Source of the DNA: Bryobacteraceae bacterium
Lineage (GTDB): Bacteria; Acidobacteriota; Terriglobia; Bryobacterales; Bryobacteraceae
Direction of reading: 5' to 3'
DNA: 33,587 nt
Assembly: GCA_025980435.1 (NCBI GenBank)
Contig: JAICXK010000024.1
Span: forward strand, 1 to 33,587
This document shows, one piece after another, positions 1 to 8,844 of this stretch. Both the position numbers and the translations under genes were made by a program. Position 1 is the stretch's first letter, and each line of letters opens with the position of its first letter. The notes under the pieces are model-generated. The model did not search any database, was not told the DNA's origin, and saw nothing but the letters and a program-made list of their open reading frames with translations.

Positions 1-1
1 A

Positions 2-265
2 AACAGGGTCCGCAATGCATCCATTGTTCTGGGCGCGGCGGCTCCCACACCGATGCGCGCGAGTGCGGCGGAAACGGTGCTGAATGGAAAAGTGCTCGAC
101 GAGCAGTTAGCGCGCCAGGCGGGCAAAGCTGCCATGCAGGGGGCCACGCCGCTTGCTCACAACGGCTACAAAGTTGACCTCTTCCAGACAGCAATCTACA
201 GAACGGTGCTGTTCGCGGGCGGTTTGAGAGGCCGCGACCGCAGCGCCGTTGGAGGTGAAGTATGA
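2..265 (+). CDS. Molybdenum hydroxylase FAD-binding (CoxM/XdhB-type) subunit, 3' end only
   Basis: The open frame enters from the left edge and ends at 263-265. The 87 visible residues match the C-terminal domain of CO dehydrogenase/xanthine dehydrogenase flavoprotein subunits. They carry the run VRNASIVLGAAAPTP, the later A-E-x-VLNGK-x-L-DE segment, an alanine-rich helix, and the ending in which a tyrosine and a lysine (GYKVDLFQTAIYRT) precede the last helix. In this family the flavoprotein passes electrons between FAD and the iron-sulfur and molybdopterin subunits of a cytoplasmic hydroxylase for purines, aldehydes or CO. The N-terminal FAD domain lies outside the window, so the substrate cannot be judged. 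The stop overlaps the next start by 4 bp (ATGA), which implies translational coupling. Confidence 0.75.
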   Translation, partial: NRVRNASIVLGAAAPTPMRASAAETVLNGKVLDEQLARQAGKAAMQGATPLAHNGYKVDLFQTAIYRTVLFAGGLRGRDRSAVGGEV

Positions 266-489
266 GTATCCCTCAACCGGAGATAGATTCCAAAGTATGC
301 CAGTGTCTGCGAACCAAGACGATCTATGGAAACTTTGCCGCGGATTTTGAAACCTGGCAGGACGGTGTAGCTTCCAGCGCCGCGTTCTGGTGCCTCAAGA
401 CTATGGGGCCTGCCGGTCCCGATGAGCACTTCGTGCATATCGGCCAATGCACCCCGGAACGCCGCTGCTACGAAGCTCCGCTCGACTAG
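262..489 (+). CDS. Small cysteine-containing hypothetical protein coupled to the hydroxylase subunit
   Basis: A 75-residue protein whose ATG overlaps the stop of the upstream flavoprotein gene in an ATGA arrangement, so it is almost certainly translated with it. I do not recognise the family. It has a Cys-x-Cys pair near the N-terminus (VCQCLRTKTIYG), a cysteine in the middle (AFWCLKTMG), and a C-terminal histidine/cysteine stretch (HFVHIGQCTPERRCYEAP). There is no signal peptide or membrane segment. Position and cysteine content suggest an accessory protein of the hydroxylase, perhaps in metal or cofactor handling, but this is inference from context only. Confidence 0.6.
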   Translation: MSIPQPEIDSKVCQCLRTKTIYGNFAADFETWQDGVASSAAFWCLKTMGPAGPDEHFVHIGQCTPERRCYEAPLD

Positions 490-593
490 CCGGTGGCGCA
501 GGCCATCGTTTTTTGTGGCCTATGGGTATTTATCGCCCGCTCGCTGTTACGCTTCCTTAACGACGCTCACTACACGCCAACAAGGAGATCCCG

Positions 594-3500
594 ATGGCTT
601 GTACCGCTCTCACTATCGACGTCGGCCTGTTCATTACCGCGAGTCCCTGGGAAACAACTCCCTCGAAGAGCTTCGACGGGAAGACCGTAACTCACACCAC
701 ATCCGGACCTAATCCTGGCATCTCGGTGCAAAAAGGTGCGTCTAGCCTGTTTCATTCACAGTTAGCGAACCGCAACCTCTTCTATGGGGTCCTTGGAAAC
801 AAGTATCTTGTAATCCTCGATGCCGAAACGGGTGCGGGAACCAGCACGCGGTACGTCTCGCTCGTGAACTTCGACACGATGAGCGAGGTTTCGATCCTGA
901 CGGTACTCGCAAGTTCTAACGCCGTCGCGTTGCCCGTCGTCAATCCAAGCCAGGGAAGCGGCTCGGCATTTCTAGCGTATGGTCAGGACGGGACGCAGCA
1001 AACCAGCGTCGCTATTCACCGCAGCGATAACGGCGTTGTGCTCTGCTCGCTGGGATCGCCTATCGTCGCGACGGGTCAAACCGTTGGCGAAGCCACTGCT
1101 TCTGACGTGATCATTCACTATTCCACGGGGGGTGCCAGCCACACCCAGGTATGTCCGCGGCCTCTTGGTAAGGCTGCAATCTCACCGTCTTTGCAATCGT
1201 TTCCCGATGTCTTCATTGGGGGCTGCCCATCCACTCCGCCCACCAAGCAGTTCGTGATCAAGAACATGGGCTCGGATTGCCTCACCGTTAATCCCATCGC
1301 GGGCGTCGGGCCTTTTCTGGTCCAGTCCACGTCGCCGACGCTCCCGGCTACTTTATCGCCGGGCCAGCAGGTAAGCGTGACCATAGCCTTTAGTCCTTCC
1401 ACTATCGGCAATTGGAATGCACAAAACATTCCGGTCGCGACCACGCCCGCGAACGGCGACAATAAACTCGTCTGCAAAGGCCAAGCGCTCGCAGCCGACT
1501 TTAAGATCGGCTTCAGCGCCGTTACGTTCAACTTCGGCAAGCAGCCGGTTGGCCAGGTCGCTTCAAAGACGCTCACCATTACGAATACCGGCCATAAAAG
1601 CATGGCGGTTAGCTCCGGAGGAGTAACTTCCGATGGCTTCTCTGTTGCCGGCTTTTCGGTGCTCCTGAACTGCAATCAATCCGTCCCCATCACGATTCAG
1701 TTCAACCCGGCTTCTGAAGGCCCGCACTCTGCCTCGTTCGCCGTAAGTCACAGCGCGCCGGGCAGTCCCAGCACCATCAACCTGCTTGGCGACGGCTGTA
1801 TCGCTAACGCGGAGATTGTTGTGCCGCCTACCGCCCCGATTGGCTTCGGTCAAATCCAGCAAGGTTTCCGCACCGTCCGCTTCATTACCGTCAGCAATCC
1901 GGCCGACGGGCCCCTCACCTTTCAAGGCTCCATCAGCGGCGCGGATGCCGCTCTGTTCGGTCTGCCCGATCCAAATGGATCGGTGATCAATCCTCCCGCA
2001 ACGCGCGGCTACACCGTCGACCCTGTGAGCCCCTGCGGCAATCTGGCCGCCGGCTCCGGTAAGACGATCGTTGCTGTTTCGTTCTTCGCCGGCGTCGCGC
2101 CCAAGCTGGCAACGGCCACGCTGACCCTCAGCGGCCACAATGCTACGAATTTCCCGCCGGCCAAGACCTGGAGTTTCCCGCTAACGGCCGAAATCACGCC
2201 GCCGGTGGCGCTGGACGTCGCGCTCGTCGTGGATCGCTCCGACAGCATGAACGACGCGCTCGGATCACGCGTAAAGATGGACGCTGCCATCTCGGCCAGC
2301 CAGCTCTTCGTGCAATTGCTGCGCCCCGACTTAGACGACCGGGTGGCCGTTGCGCGCTTCAATAACGACCGAAATGTCGTCGTACCAATGACAGCCGTTT
2401 CCACCACAACAGCGCCGACTCAAAGCGATATCCTGCAAACCATCGGCGCCAGCATTTCCCCCGCCACCGGCCTCACCGCGATTGCGGGCGGCGCCATGCT
2501 CGGCATTCATGAAGTCCAAAAGCCGCACCCTGGCAACCCTTCGCCATTAAACAAGGCTGTCATCGTTTTAACGGACGGCATCGAGAACACAGCTTTTGAG
2601 GAGCCCGCGGGTACGTGGCTCAGCATCAAGGGCGGAAAGATGTACACTCCCACGGCCGTCACTGTGAACGACACTGTCGATACAGCCCCGGTCACCTGGC
2701 CGGGCGGGATCGACCGGTATGCAATCGGGGTGGGCAAACCCGGCTCTTCAGTCGATTCGTCCCAACTCAATGCGCTGACTGGCGATGCCAACCGCGTCAG
2801 GTACGTCGATCAGGATTTGACCGGCCTTAAGTATTTCGAGATTGAGAAGTATTACACCGAGATTTTCATGAACGTCGTCGGCACGCAGCCTGTGCTTGAC
2901 CCTATGTACTGGATCTCGCCCGGTGAAAAGCACGAAATCGAATTCGAAGTACTCGCCGGCGACGTAGAAGCGCTTGTCGTGATCTACGATTACCAGGGCA
3001 ACCGCCTCCCCTTCTTCTGTGTGTCGCCTAAAGGGGAAATTGTGGATCCGGCTGCGATTCCGTCCGGCTTTCAACTGCGCTCCGGTTTCACGAGTCAGGC
3101 GCGGCTGGTCGATTTCAAAATGCCGTTCAAGGAGCCTGAACGCTATGCAGGGACCTGGACCGTCGTCATCATTCACGACGGGACTGTCTGCCGCGGCACG
3201 CCGAATCCCCATGGCAGACAGCGCGGATTCCTCCCTCGGGACTGCAGCCACGATTTCAAAGATCCTATCCTCTACGGAATCGCGATCGGCGTCGGCAGCG
3301 ATTTTCGAATGCTCCCCTTCGTCACCCCCGCAGCCGTCTACACCGGCGATCCCATTCTGCTCACCGCTGTGGTGTCAGAAGCGGGTCTTCCGGTGATCGG
3401 CTGTACCGTAACCGTTGAAGCCACAACTCCGGGCGGCGGCGTTTCTACTTTCAAACTCTTCGACGACGGCGCACATATGGACGGCGGCCCGAACGACGGC

Positions 3501-3785
3501 GAATATGCTCAGCAATTTACGCAGACCTTTACGCCCGGCATCTACCATTTCAAGTTCCGAGCGGTCGGCATGAGCCGTGAAGGCAAGCAAGTCGTACGCG
3601 AAGCCGTTCGCGATAAGCCCGTGCTATCTCGCCGGGAGCCCGACGATCCGGGTTCCGGCCAACCTGGCGGAAACGGCGACAGCCATCCTGGAGATGGCGG
3701 GCGGCCCCCCAGCGACGATTGCTGCAAAGAACTATTACGGCAGATCCAAGAGCAGAATGCTCTCTTGCGCAAACTGATCAGATAG
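594..3785 (+). CDS. Large ASH-repeat / von Willebrand factor A domain protein
   Basis: A 1063-residue protein preceded by a clear AAGGAG ribosome site about 7 bases before ATG. After an unrecognised beta-rich N-terminal third (1-200) come tandem ASPM-SPD2-Hydin-type immunoglobulin-like repeats (about 205-300, 303-400 and 405-535), with typical phrases such as FNFGKQPVGQ and ITNTG. A von Willebrand A domain spans about 540-760 with a complete metal site: D547-R-S549-D-S551, T628 and D661. Another beta domain (770-900) and a domain with an FDDGA...NDGEY motif (about 905-1000), like calcium-activated chloride channel regulators, follow. A Gly/Pro/Asp-rich linker leads to a short coiled-coil tail at 1041-1063. 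It is probably an adhesive or scaffold protein. No standard signal peptide is visible, so its location is unclear. The gene appears to stand alone. Confidence 0.8.
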   Translation: MACTALTIDVGLFITASPWETTPSKSFDGKTVTHTTSGPNPGISVQKGASSLFHSQLANRNLFYGVLGNKYLVILDAETGAGTSTRYVSLVNFDTMSEVSILTVLASSNAVALPVVNPSQGSGSAFLAYGQDGTQQTSVAIHRSDNGVVLCSLGSPIVATGQTVGEATASDVIIHYSTGGASHTQVCPRPLGKAAISPSLQSFPDVFIGGCPSTPPTKQFVIKNMGSDCLTVNPIAGVGPFLVQSTSPTLPATLSPGQQVSVTIAFSPSTIGNWNAQNIPVATTPANGDNKLVCKGQALAADFKIGFSAVTFNFGKQPVGQVASKTLTITNTGHKSMAVSSGGVTSDGFSVAGFSVLLNCNQSVPITIQFNPASEGPHSASFAVSHSAPGSPSTINLLGDGCIANAEIVVPPTAPIGFGQIQQGFRTVRFITVSNPADGPLTFQGSISGADAALFGLPDPNGSVINPPATRGYTVDPVSPCGNLAAGSGKTIVAVSFFAGVAPKLATATLTLSGHNATNFPPAKTWSFPLTAEITPPVALDVALVVDRSDSMNDALGSRVKMDAAISASQLFVQLLRPDLDDRVAVARFNNDRNVVVPMTAVSTTTAPTQSDILQTIGASISPATGLTAIAGGAMLGIHEVQKPHPGNPSPLNKAVIVLTDGIENTAFEEPAGTWLSIKGGKMYTPTAVTVNDTVDTAPVTWPGGIDRYAIGVGKPGSSVDSSQLNALTGDANRVRYVDQDLTGLKYFEIEKYYTEIFMNVVGTQPVLDPMYWISPGEKHEIEFEVLAGDVEALVVIYDYQGNRLPFFCVSPKGEIVDPAAIPSGFQLRSGFTSQARLVDFKMPFKEPERYAGTWTVVIIHDGTVCRGTPNPHGRQRGFLPRDCSHDFKDPILYGIAIGVGSDFRMLPFVTPAAVYTGDPILLTAVVSEAGLPVIGCTVTVEATTPGGGVSTFKLFDDGAHMDGGPNDGEYAQQFTQTFTPGIYHFKFRAVGMSREGKQVVREAVRDKPVLSRREPDDPGSGQPGGNGDSHPGDGGRPPSDDCCKELLRQIQEQNALLRKLIR

Positions 3786-3797
3786 CTGCTCCGCCAA

Positions 3798-5066
3798 TTA
3801 TCGCTTCGGCCTCACAAAGAAGTGCTGCTTGTCGATCGACGGATCCACCGCCGCATCGAAGAAACCCACCATCATCTCTGCCCAAGTCTGTTCGCCCCAC
3901 GTCACTGCGGAGTCTGGGTCCGGGTTGTGAGGATTATTTTTCGAATTGTCAAATGTCGCGACCGCCTGCAGGATCGTCCCGGCCTTCAGCGGGATCGGTT
4001 CCGCAAGCCGGTAGCTGAGCTGCCAATAGAAATCGTAATGCGGAATGCGCAGCAGCGTGCGAACTCTTCCGCCGGGTTGCACGATGTTGTACTCGAATGT
4101 TTTTCCGCGAAGATGCATGTGCGGGAAAAAACTCAGTAAAAGAGCATCGTTTGGCAGTGAACCGTGAACCTCAACCCGATGGTCCGGATCGCCGGGCGGA
4201 ATCAGAAAATGGTCGTTCGTGAGTTGCAGGGTCAAGACACGCTTCCGGGGCGGCTCCTTTGCGAAGACGAGGCCGACGCTGGTGCGGTCTTGCGTCTTGT
4301 GCCCGTGCGTCGTGTAATGCATCTGCAGCACAATATCCGATCCGGCCGGCACGAGCTTAGCGAAGCCGGGAGGCCATTGGTCGGGCAAACTTCCCGGCGC
4401 ATAGACCAGCAAAATGTCGCTCGTGGTCCACATGGCATCCCGCCGCAGTTTACCGGCCGGCAGATCGTCGGCGCTGAACGGCACGCCCACCGGCGCGCCG
4501 CGCAGCCAGTTCGATTTCGGATCGCGAATGTATGCGACCGCGTGATGCACCACCATACGGTTGCTGGGGCGAATCTCCGACATCCGCACCCAGCGATCCT
4601 TCTTGAAGCGAGTCGGAAGAATGATGTACTGATAGGGCACATCGCCCGAAGCCGGGATTGCCTTGGCCACAGGCATTTGGAGTACCGCGTCGGGCTGCGC
4701 GATATTCCAGCCCTTCGTCCAAGGCGCCGGGGACGGAGCATCGCGCGGATCGCCTGCGGGCGCGTGTGCATCGGCCCAGCGCGATAGCGTCGCGATCTGA
4801 GATTCCGTCAGTGAGGGGTCGTTCGAGAATCGTCCACAACAGGGATCGGCGAACCATGGCGGCATTGCGCGTGATTTTGTCACCTGCCGAATCGCGGCCG
4901 CGTATCGCCGAGCCTGTTCATACGTCTCAAGCGGCATCGGCGCCATCTCGCCTTCGCGGTGGCAGGTCTCGCAATGCGTCTGAAGAATCGGGAGGACGTC
5001 CTTATAGAAACTTGGCGGAGATTCTGTCAGCGCGGCAGCAATCCATACACAAAAAATCGGGATCAC
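3798..5066 (-). CDS. Secreted cytochrome c / copper type II monooxygenase-like protein
   Basis: A 422-residue protein if translation starts at the GTG at 5066, whose last bases overlap the upstream stop codon (GTGA). A TTG at 5078 would add four residues. A short hydrophobic leader precedes a cytochrome c-like segment with CETCH at 32-36 and AMPPWF near 67-72, which may include the heme axial methionine. The C-terminal half has the pattern of copper type II ascorbate-dependent monooxygenases: HHAVAYI near 174, QMHYTTHG, and PHMHLRGK with FEY after it. Such fusions are common in Acidobacteriota and Planctomycetota genomes, usually with unknown substrate. It should act in the periplasm. It is the last gene of a minus-strand operon with carboxylase and hydratase genes, although their cytoplasmic chemistry has no obvious link with it. 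Confidence 0.8.
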   Translation of the reverse strand: MIPIFCVWIAAALTESPPSFYKDVLPILQTHCETCHREGEMAPMPLETYEQARRYAAAIRQVTKSRAMPPWFADPCCGRFSNDPSLTESQIATLSRWADAHAPAGDPRDAPSPAPWTKGWNIAQPDAVLQMPVAKAIPASGDVPYQYIILPTRFKKDRWVRMSEIRPSNRMVVHHAVAYIRDPKSNWLRGAPVGVPFSADDLPAGKLRRDAMWTTSDILLVYAPGSLPDQWPPGFAKLVPAGSDIVLQMHYTTHGHKTQDRTSVGLVFAKEPPRKRVLTLQLTNDHFLIPPGDPDHRVEVHGSLPNDALLLSFFPHMHLRGKTFEYNIVQPGGRVRTLLRIPHYDFYWQLSYRLAEPIPLKAGTILQAVATFDNSKNNPHNPDPDSAVTWGEQTWAEMMVGFFDAAVDPSIDKQHFFVRPKR

Positions 5067-5821
5067 ATACTCGGCCAACGTGGCTCGCGCTTATGCTTGA
5101 AAGCCGCCACTCCTTCTTTAAAATCCTCGCTATCCATCAGTTCATCGCGGAGAACTGCGGCGAGTTCGCCCGCCTCTTGCACAGATCGCCCGCGCGCTTC
5201 GCGTACGTACCGCATACCCGCCGCAATGGCCAACGGACTGGCCTTGGCAATCTCGCGCGCAAGACCTTTGGCCCGTTCCATGGTTTCCGCCGGCGGAGAA
5301 ACCTGGTGGACCAGCCCCCATTCAAGCGCATCTTGCGCGTGAAAGACTTGACCGGTCAAGCTCAACTCCAGTGTCCGCCGCGAACCCAGAGCCGCTTCCA
5401 CCGAGCGGTACACCAGAAATGGCCACAAGCCCACCCGGATCTCGGTCAGTGCGAAAGCCGCTCCTTCCGCCGCCACTACGACGTGCCCTTGCGCCGCCAG
5501 TCCCAGGCCGCCGCCGAGAGCCGCCCCTCCCACACACACCACGATCGGCTTCAAAGATGTCATGCCAATCGTGAATAACGCGTCGTGTATCGCCGATAAC
5601 TGCGCCGCGTTCGGTCCCACCGCCTCGTCCAGATCCATCCCGGAGCAAAAGACGCTTCCGTTGGCGCTGATCAGAATGCATCCGACATCGGCGCGCTGCT
5701 GCGCCTCGAGGACCGCATTCACAATTCCCGAACACATAGCGGCATCCAGCGCATTCCGCTTCTCCTGCCGGTTCAAAGTCAGGTGCAACACTCGGTGGTG
5801 GGTATTACTGAGCAGGTGCAT
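5063..5821 (-). CDS. Enoyl-CoA hydratase/isomerase family protein, LiuC-like
   Basis: A 252-residue crotonase-fold protein. I place the start at ATG 5821 because AGGAG lies just before it and the family's N-terminus begins there; the open frame upstream is only the shadow of the carboxylase gene. Family motifs include NRQEKRNALD near 17-26, SVFCSGMDLDE near 56-66 (oxyanion hole and CoA pocket), GGAALGGGLGLAAQ near 98-111 and ALTEIRVGLWP near 124-134. The first catalytic glutamate of classical crotonases is replaced by Gly107, while the second, E127, is kept. That pattern fits the methylglutaconyl-CoA hydratase (LiuC/AtuE) branch better than fatty-acid hydratases. Next to a carboxyltransferase, this suggests leucine or branched acyl-CoA breakdown. 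Its start overlaps the upstream gene by 17 bp. Confidence 0.88.
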   Translation of the reverse strand: MHLLSNTHHRVLHLTLNRQEKRNALDAAMCSGIVNAVLEAQQRADVGCILISANGSVFCSGMDLDEAVGPNAAQLSAIHDALFTIGMTSLKPIVVCVGGAALGGGLGLAAQGHVVVAAEGAAFALTEIRVGLWPFLVYRSVEAALGSRRTLELSLTGQVFHAQDALEWGLVHQVSPPAETMERAKGLAREIAKASPLAIAAGMRYVREARGRSVQEAGELAAVLRDELMDSEDFKEGVAAFKHKREPRWPSM

Positions 5822-7427
5822 TCGCCGCTCCTGGATCGAGCAATTGAATGGGAAGATGCTCTGCTGCCGGATTCGCGCCTGCGACCGAGAACGCGAAGCT
5901 AAGCACTTGCCTGGTCTCGATGGGATCGATGATCGCATCGCAATGGCCGCGCGCCGCGGCATTACGCACGTCCAGCCAGCGGTCATAATCGGCGCGTGTC
6001 TTCTCGATTTTTCCTGCAACTTCTTCCGGCACGGGCTTGTTTGCCTGCTTCAGTTTCTCCAACTCGGGGCCGTGAACCGCCTGCACCGCGGAATCGCCTT
6101 CCATCACCCCGATCCGCGCCGTCGGCCAGCTAAATGTGAAATTCGGATCGAACCCTTGCCCGGCCATCGCGTAGTAACCGGCGCCGCTCGCGTGGTTCAC
6201 GGTCAGCACAATTTTCGGTACGGTGGCGCACGCCATTGTTTCCACCATCTCAGCGCCCGCCCGGATAATGCCGCCGGTCTCCGCTTCCACTCCGACCATA
6301 AAGCCCGATACGTCCTGCACGTATAAAAGCGGCAATCCGTGCCGCTGCGCATTTTCGACAAAATAAGCCACTTTGCGGGCCGATTCCGTGTAAACGATTC
6401 CTCCCACCCGCGGCCCGCTCTTCGTCTTCAGGAACCCGCGCCGGTTGGCAATCACGCCTATCGTCCGCCCATCCAGCCGGGCCGTCGCGCACAGCAACTC
6501 GGGCGCATATTCCGGCTGAAATTCCAGAAAGTCGTCTGCATCCAGCAGGCAACTCAGCAGGTCTTCCATGTGATACGGCAGGCGGTGATCGGCGGGAAGA
6601 ACATCGTAGAGACCTTCCGGATCGCGCAGTGGACCGCGTCCCTTCGGCCGCTCCGCCGGCTCAGGCATCTGGCGGAATTGCTGTCGGATCATTTCGAGAC
6701 ACGCCCCATCATCCGCCGCGCGATAGTGCGCGACACCGCTCACCGAAGTGTGCATTTTGGCCCCGCCGAGCGTCTCCGCGTCCGTTACCTGTCCCACAGC
6801 GCCTTTCACCAGGTTGGGACCGCCCAGCCCCATAAAGCTGACCTTGTCCACCATGATGATTACATCGCTTAACGCCGGCAGATACGCCCCGCCTGCGATG
6901 CACGGCCCCATCACCGCGGATATCTGCGGAATGTGCAGCCGGCGCCTCATCAGCGAGTTGTAATAGAAGATGCGTGCGGCCCCGTACTGGCCGGGAAAGA
7001 TGCCGTCCTGCAGCGGCAGATTCACGCCGGCCGAATCCACCAGGTAAACAATGGGCGCGCGGTTCCGCATGGCGATCTCTTGCGCGCGCAAAATCTTCGT
7101 AATGGTTTCCGGCCACCACGCGCCCGCCTTGACCGTCGCGTCGTTGGCCACAATCACCGCAGCCCGTCCTTCGATGGCGCCTATACCCGTTACGACGCCC
7201 GCCGCCGGTGCGCGCCCTTCATACCGGTCATAAGCCACCAGCAGGCCGACCTCCAGGAACAGAGTTCCGCGATCAACCAGCTTGTCGATCCGCTCGCGGG
7301 CCGTCCACTTCCCTTCCCGATGCTGCTTCTCGATCTTCTGGTTCCCGCCGCCCAGCCGGATCCGCTGTTCGAGCGCACGGATCTCATCCATGAGATGCCG
7401 CATGTTTCGTTGGATTTCCTGCGCCAC
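5805..7427 (-). CDS. Acyl-CoA carboxylase carboxyltransferase (beta) subunit, methylcrotonyl-CoA type
   Basis: A 540-residue protein, the usual length for the biotin-dependent carboxyltransferase subunit. It moves the carboxyl group from carboxybiotin to an acyl-CoA. The N-terminal crotonase-like half has REGKWTARERID, the acyl-CoA loop GPCIAGGAYLPALSD and the GLGGPNLVKGAVGQ segment. The C-terminal half has IGVIANRRGFL and NHASGAGYYAM. The overall pattern resembles methylcrotonyl-CoA or geranyl-CoA carboxylase more than propionyl-CoA carboxylase. No biotin carboxylase or biotin carrier subunit lies in the window, so the partner must be elsewhere. The start is GTG at 7427; an in-frame ATG at 7403 is an alternative. 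It heads a three-gene operon followed by a LiuC-like hydratase, which supports a role in leucine catabolism. Confidence 0.9.
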   Translation of the reverse strand: MAQEIQRNMRHLMDEIRALEQRIRLGGGNQKIEKQHREGKWTARERIDKLVDRGTLFLEVGLLVAYDRYEGRAPAAGVVTGIGAIEGRAAVIVANDATVKAGAWWPETITKILRAQEIAMRNRAPIVYLVDSAGVNLPLQDGIFPGQYGAARIFYYNSLMRRRLHIPQISAVMGPCIAGGAYLPALSDVIIMVDKVSFMGLGGPNLVKGAVGQVTDAETLGGAKMHTSVSGVAHYRAADDGACLEMIRQQFRQMPEPAERPKGRGPLRDPEGLYDVLPADHRLPYHMEDLLSCLLDADDFLEFQPEYAPELLCATARLDGRTIGVIANRRGFLKTKSGPRVGGIVYTESARKVAYFVENAQRHGLPLLYVQDVSGFMVGVEAETGGIIRAGAEMVETMACATVPKIVLTVNHASGAGYYAMAGQGFDPNFTFSWPTARIGVMEGDSAVQAVHGPELEKLKQANKPVPEEVAGKIEKTRADYDRWLDVRNAAARGHCDAIIDPIETRQVLSFAFSVAGANPAAEHLPIQLLDPGAANAPAQ

Positions 7428-7493
7428 AGGCCTAATTGAAGCTTCTCTCGACTAAATCGCCGGTAACCTCAAGCACCTGCTAGTCTAACAGTC

Positions 7494-8543
7494 ATGTTGG
7501 GAATGGATGACCGGGCGCTGCGGATCGCCTGGACCGTCTTCCTGGTCGCCCTGGTTCTGCTGATCGTCTACACGATTCGCGACACGCTCCTCGTCTTCTC
7601 CGCTGCGATCTTCTTCGCCTATATGCTCTTGCCAGTCGTCTCGCTCATCGAGCATTTTGTGCGGAAGCGGCGTACGCTCGCGCTCAGCGTCGTGTACATT
7701 CTTCTGGTAGGAGCGATCGTCGGAATCGGATTCGCTCTCGTCCCCGCACTGGCCGCGGAGGCAACCAACCTCGCCACCCGCCTGCCGAAGATGCTGGCAA
7801 GCGGCAGGCTGGCTACTATTCCGCTTCCGCACTGGCTGGACCCGGTTCGCGTACAGATCATCGCTACCCTTCACCGCGAGGCCACAAACCTCGGAGCCCG
7901 GGTTGTGCCCCTTATTCAGGAAGCCGGCAAGCGCGTCCTTTCAGGGGTGTCATACATCCTGCCCATGATCCTGATTCCCATCCTGTCGTTTTTCTTCCTC
8001 AAGGACGGGCGAGATATCCGGCATGCCCTGGTGGGCAGTGTGGATGACGGCCATGACCGCACAACGCTGGAACTCATCCTCGACGATGTGCATGGAGTTT
8101 TAAAAAATTACATTCGCGCGCTCGTGATTCTGTCCATCGCCTCATTTTGCGCTTACGCGATCTTTCTCAGCCTGATGGGCTATCAATACGAACTACTACT
8201 GGCGGGCACTGCCGGAATTCTCGAGTTCATCCCGGTGATCGGTCCGGTGGCCGCGCTCCTCATCATCTTGATTGTCTGTGGAGTCACCAGCGCCGGCGGT
8301 CTGATCTGGATCGTGGTCTTTTGGGCCGGTTATCGCGTTTTCCAGGATTACATCCTGAATCCCTATTTGATGAGCGCAGGGGTGGAGATTCATCCCCTGT
8401 TGGTCTTGTTCGGCGTCCTGGCCGGAGAAAAAATCGGCGGTATACCGGGGATGTTCTTCTCCGTCCCGGTTATAGCAATTCTACGAGTGATCTATGGGCA
8501 CTTGAAAGGTTCTTACACCCGCAGGCCCCTGTCGCACGTTTAA
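7494..8543 (+). CDS. AI-2E family transporter (PerM/TqsA superfamily)
   Basis: A 349-residue polytopic membrane protein with the family layout. Two or three helices lie in residues 10-85, broken by the basic loop EHFVRKRRT. A large extracytoplasmic amphipathic region (about 90-140) follows, with further helices at 145-170 and 205-330. Family hallmarks are the SFFFLKDGRDIR segment, GTAGILEFIPVIGPVAA, and the late FQDYILNPYLMSAGVEIHPLLVLF motif. Despite the name, members export various substrates or ions and few are characterised, so autoinducer transport should not be assumed. It is divergent from the carboxylase gene with a 66 bp gap. No good ribosome site precedes ATG 7494, and a second in-frame ATG sits at 7503. 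Confidence 0.88.
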   Translation: MLGMDDRALRIAWTVFLVALVLLIVYTIRDTLLVFSAAIFFAYMLLPVVSLIEHFVRKRRTLALSVVYILLVGAIVGIGFALVPALAAEATNLATRLPKMLASGRLATIPLPHWLDPVRVQIIATLHREATNLGARVVPLIQEAGKRVLSGVSYILPMILIPILSFFFLKDGRDIRHALVGSVDDGHDRTTLELILDDVHGVLKNYIRALVILSIASFCAYAIFLSLMGYQYELLLAGTAGILEFIPVIGPVAALLIILIVCGVTSAGGLIWIVVFWAGYRVFQDYILNPYLMSAGVEIHPLLVLFGVLAGEKIGGIPGMFFSVPVIAILRVIYGHLKGSYTRRPLSHV

Positions 8544-8562
8544 AACAACCGGCGCTTCCCTT

Positions 8563-8844
8563 TTAGGATATTCCCGGGTTATTCCAGGCAACGTACACAG
8601 CGATAGCCACTATAGCCAGCGCGTACAAAATCACCGCCACTAGCAGCCCGTTTTTCAGTTTGTCAATCGCATCAAGGCGCTTCGCTATCACCGTCTGACT
8701 GGTGATGATGCTCGAATCGTGCGCATCGCCATGCAGATGAACGTAATGATCCTCGTGGTTTTCCAGCCACCTGTGGTAAAGGAACAATGCAATCACGATC
8801 AGGACCAGAATTCCCCAAACAATCAGGTGAAGAATCAAATTCAT
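8563..8844 (-). CDS. Small two-helix membrane protein of unknown function
   Basis: A 93-residue protein with a GGAGTGA ribosome site before ATG 8844. One hydrophobic helix spans about 3-22 and another about 68-87. Between them lies a soluble loop rich in His, Asp and Glu (WLENHEDHYVHLHGDAHDSS), followed by a predicted amphipathic helix. I do not recognise a named family. The His/Asp/Glu-rich loop could bind metal, which is inference from composition. It is convergent with the AI-2E transporter and lies about 100 bp downstream of the ArsB-like start region on the opposite flank, so it may be expressed alone. Confidence 0.7.
   Translation of the reverse strand: MNLILHLIVWGILVLIVIALFLYHRWLENHEDHYVHLHGDAHDSSIITSQTVIAKRLDAIDKLKNGLLVAVILYALAIVAIAVYVAWNNPGIS

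Noticed and set aside
502-521. Hairpin AGGCCA...TGGCCT with a T-rich loop before the von Willebrand A gene, considered as a terminator.
   Set aside because: The stem is only 6 bp, the T run is in the loop and no T tract follows the stem.
5822-6019. 66-codon N-terminal extension of the enoyl-CoA hydratase.
   Set aside because: It lies inside the carboxylase gene in another frame, reads as Arg/Ser-rich noise, and a ribosome site precedes the internal ATG at 5821.
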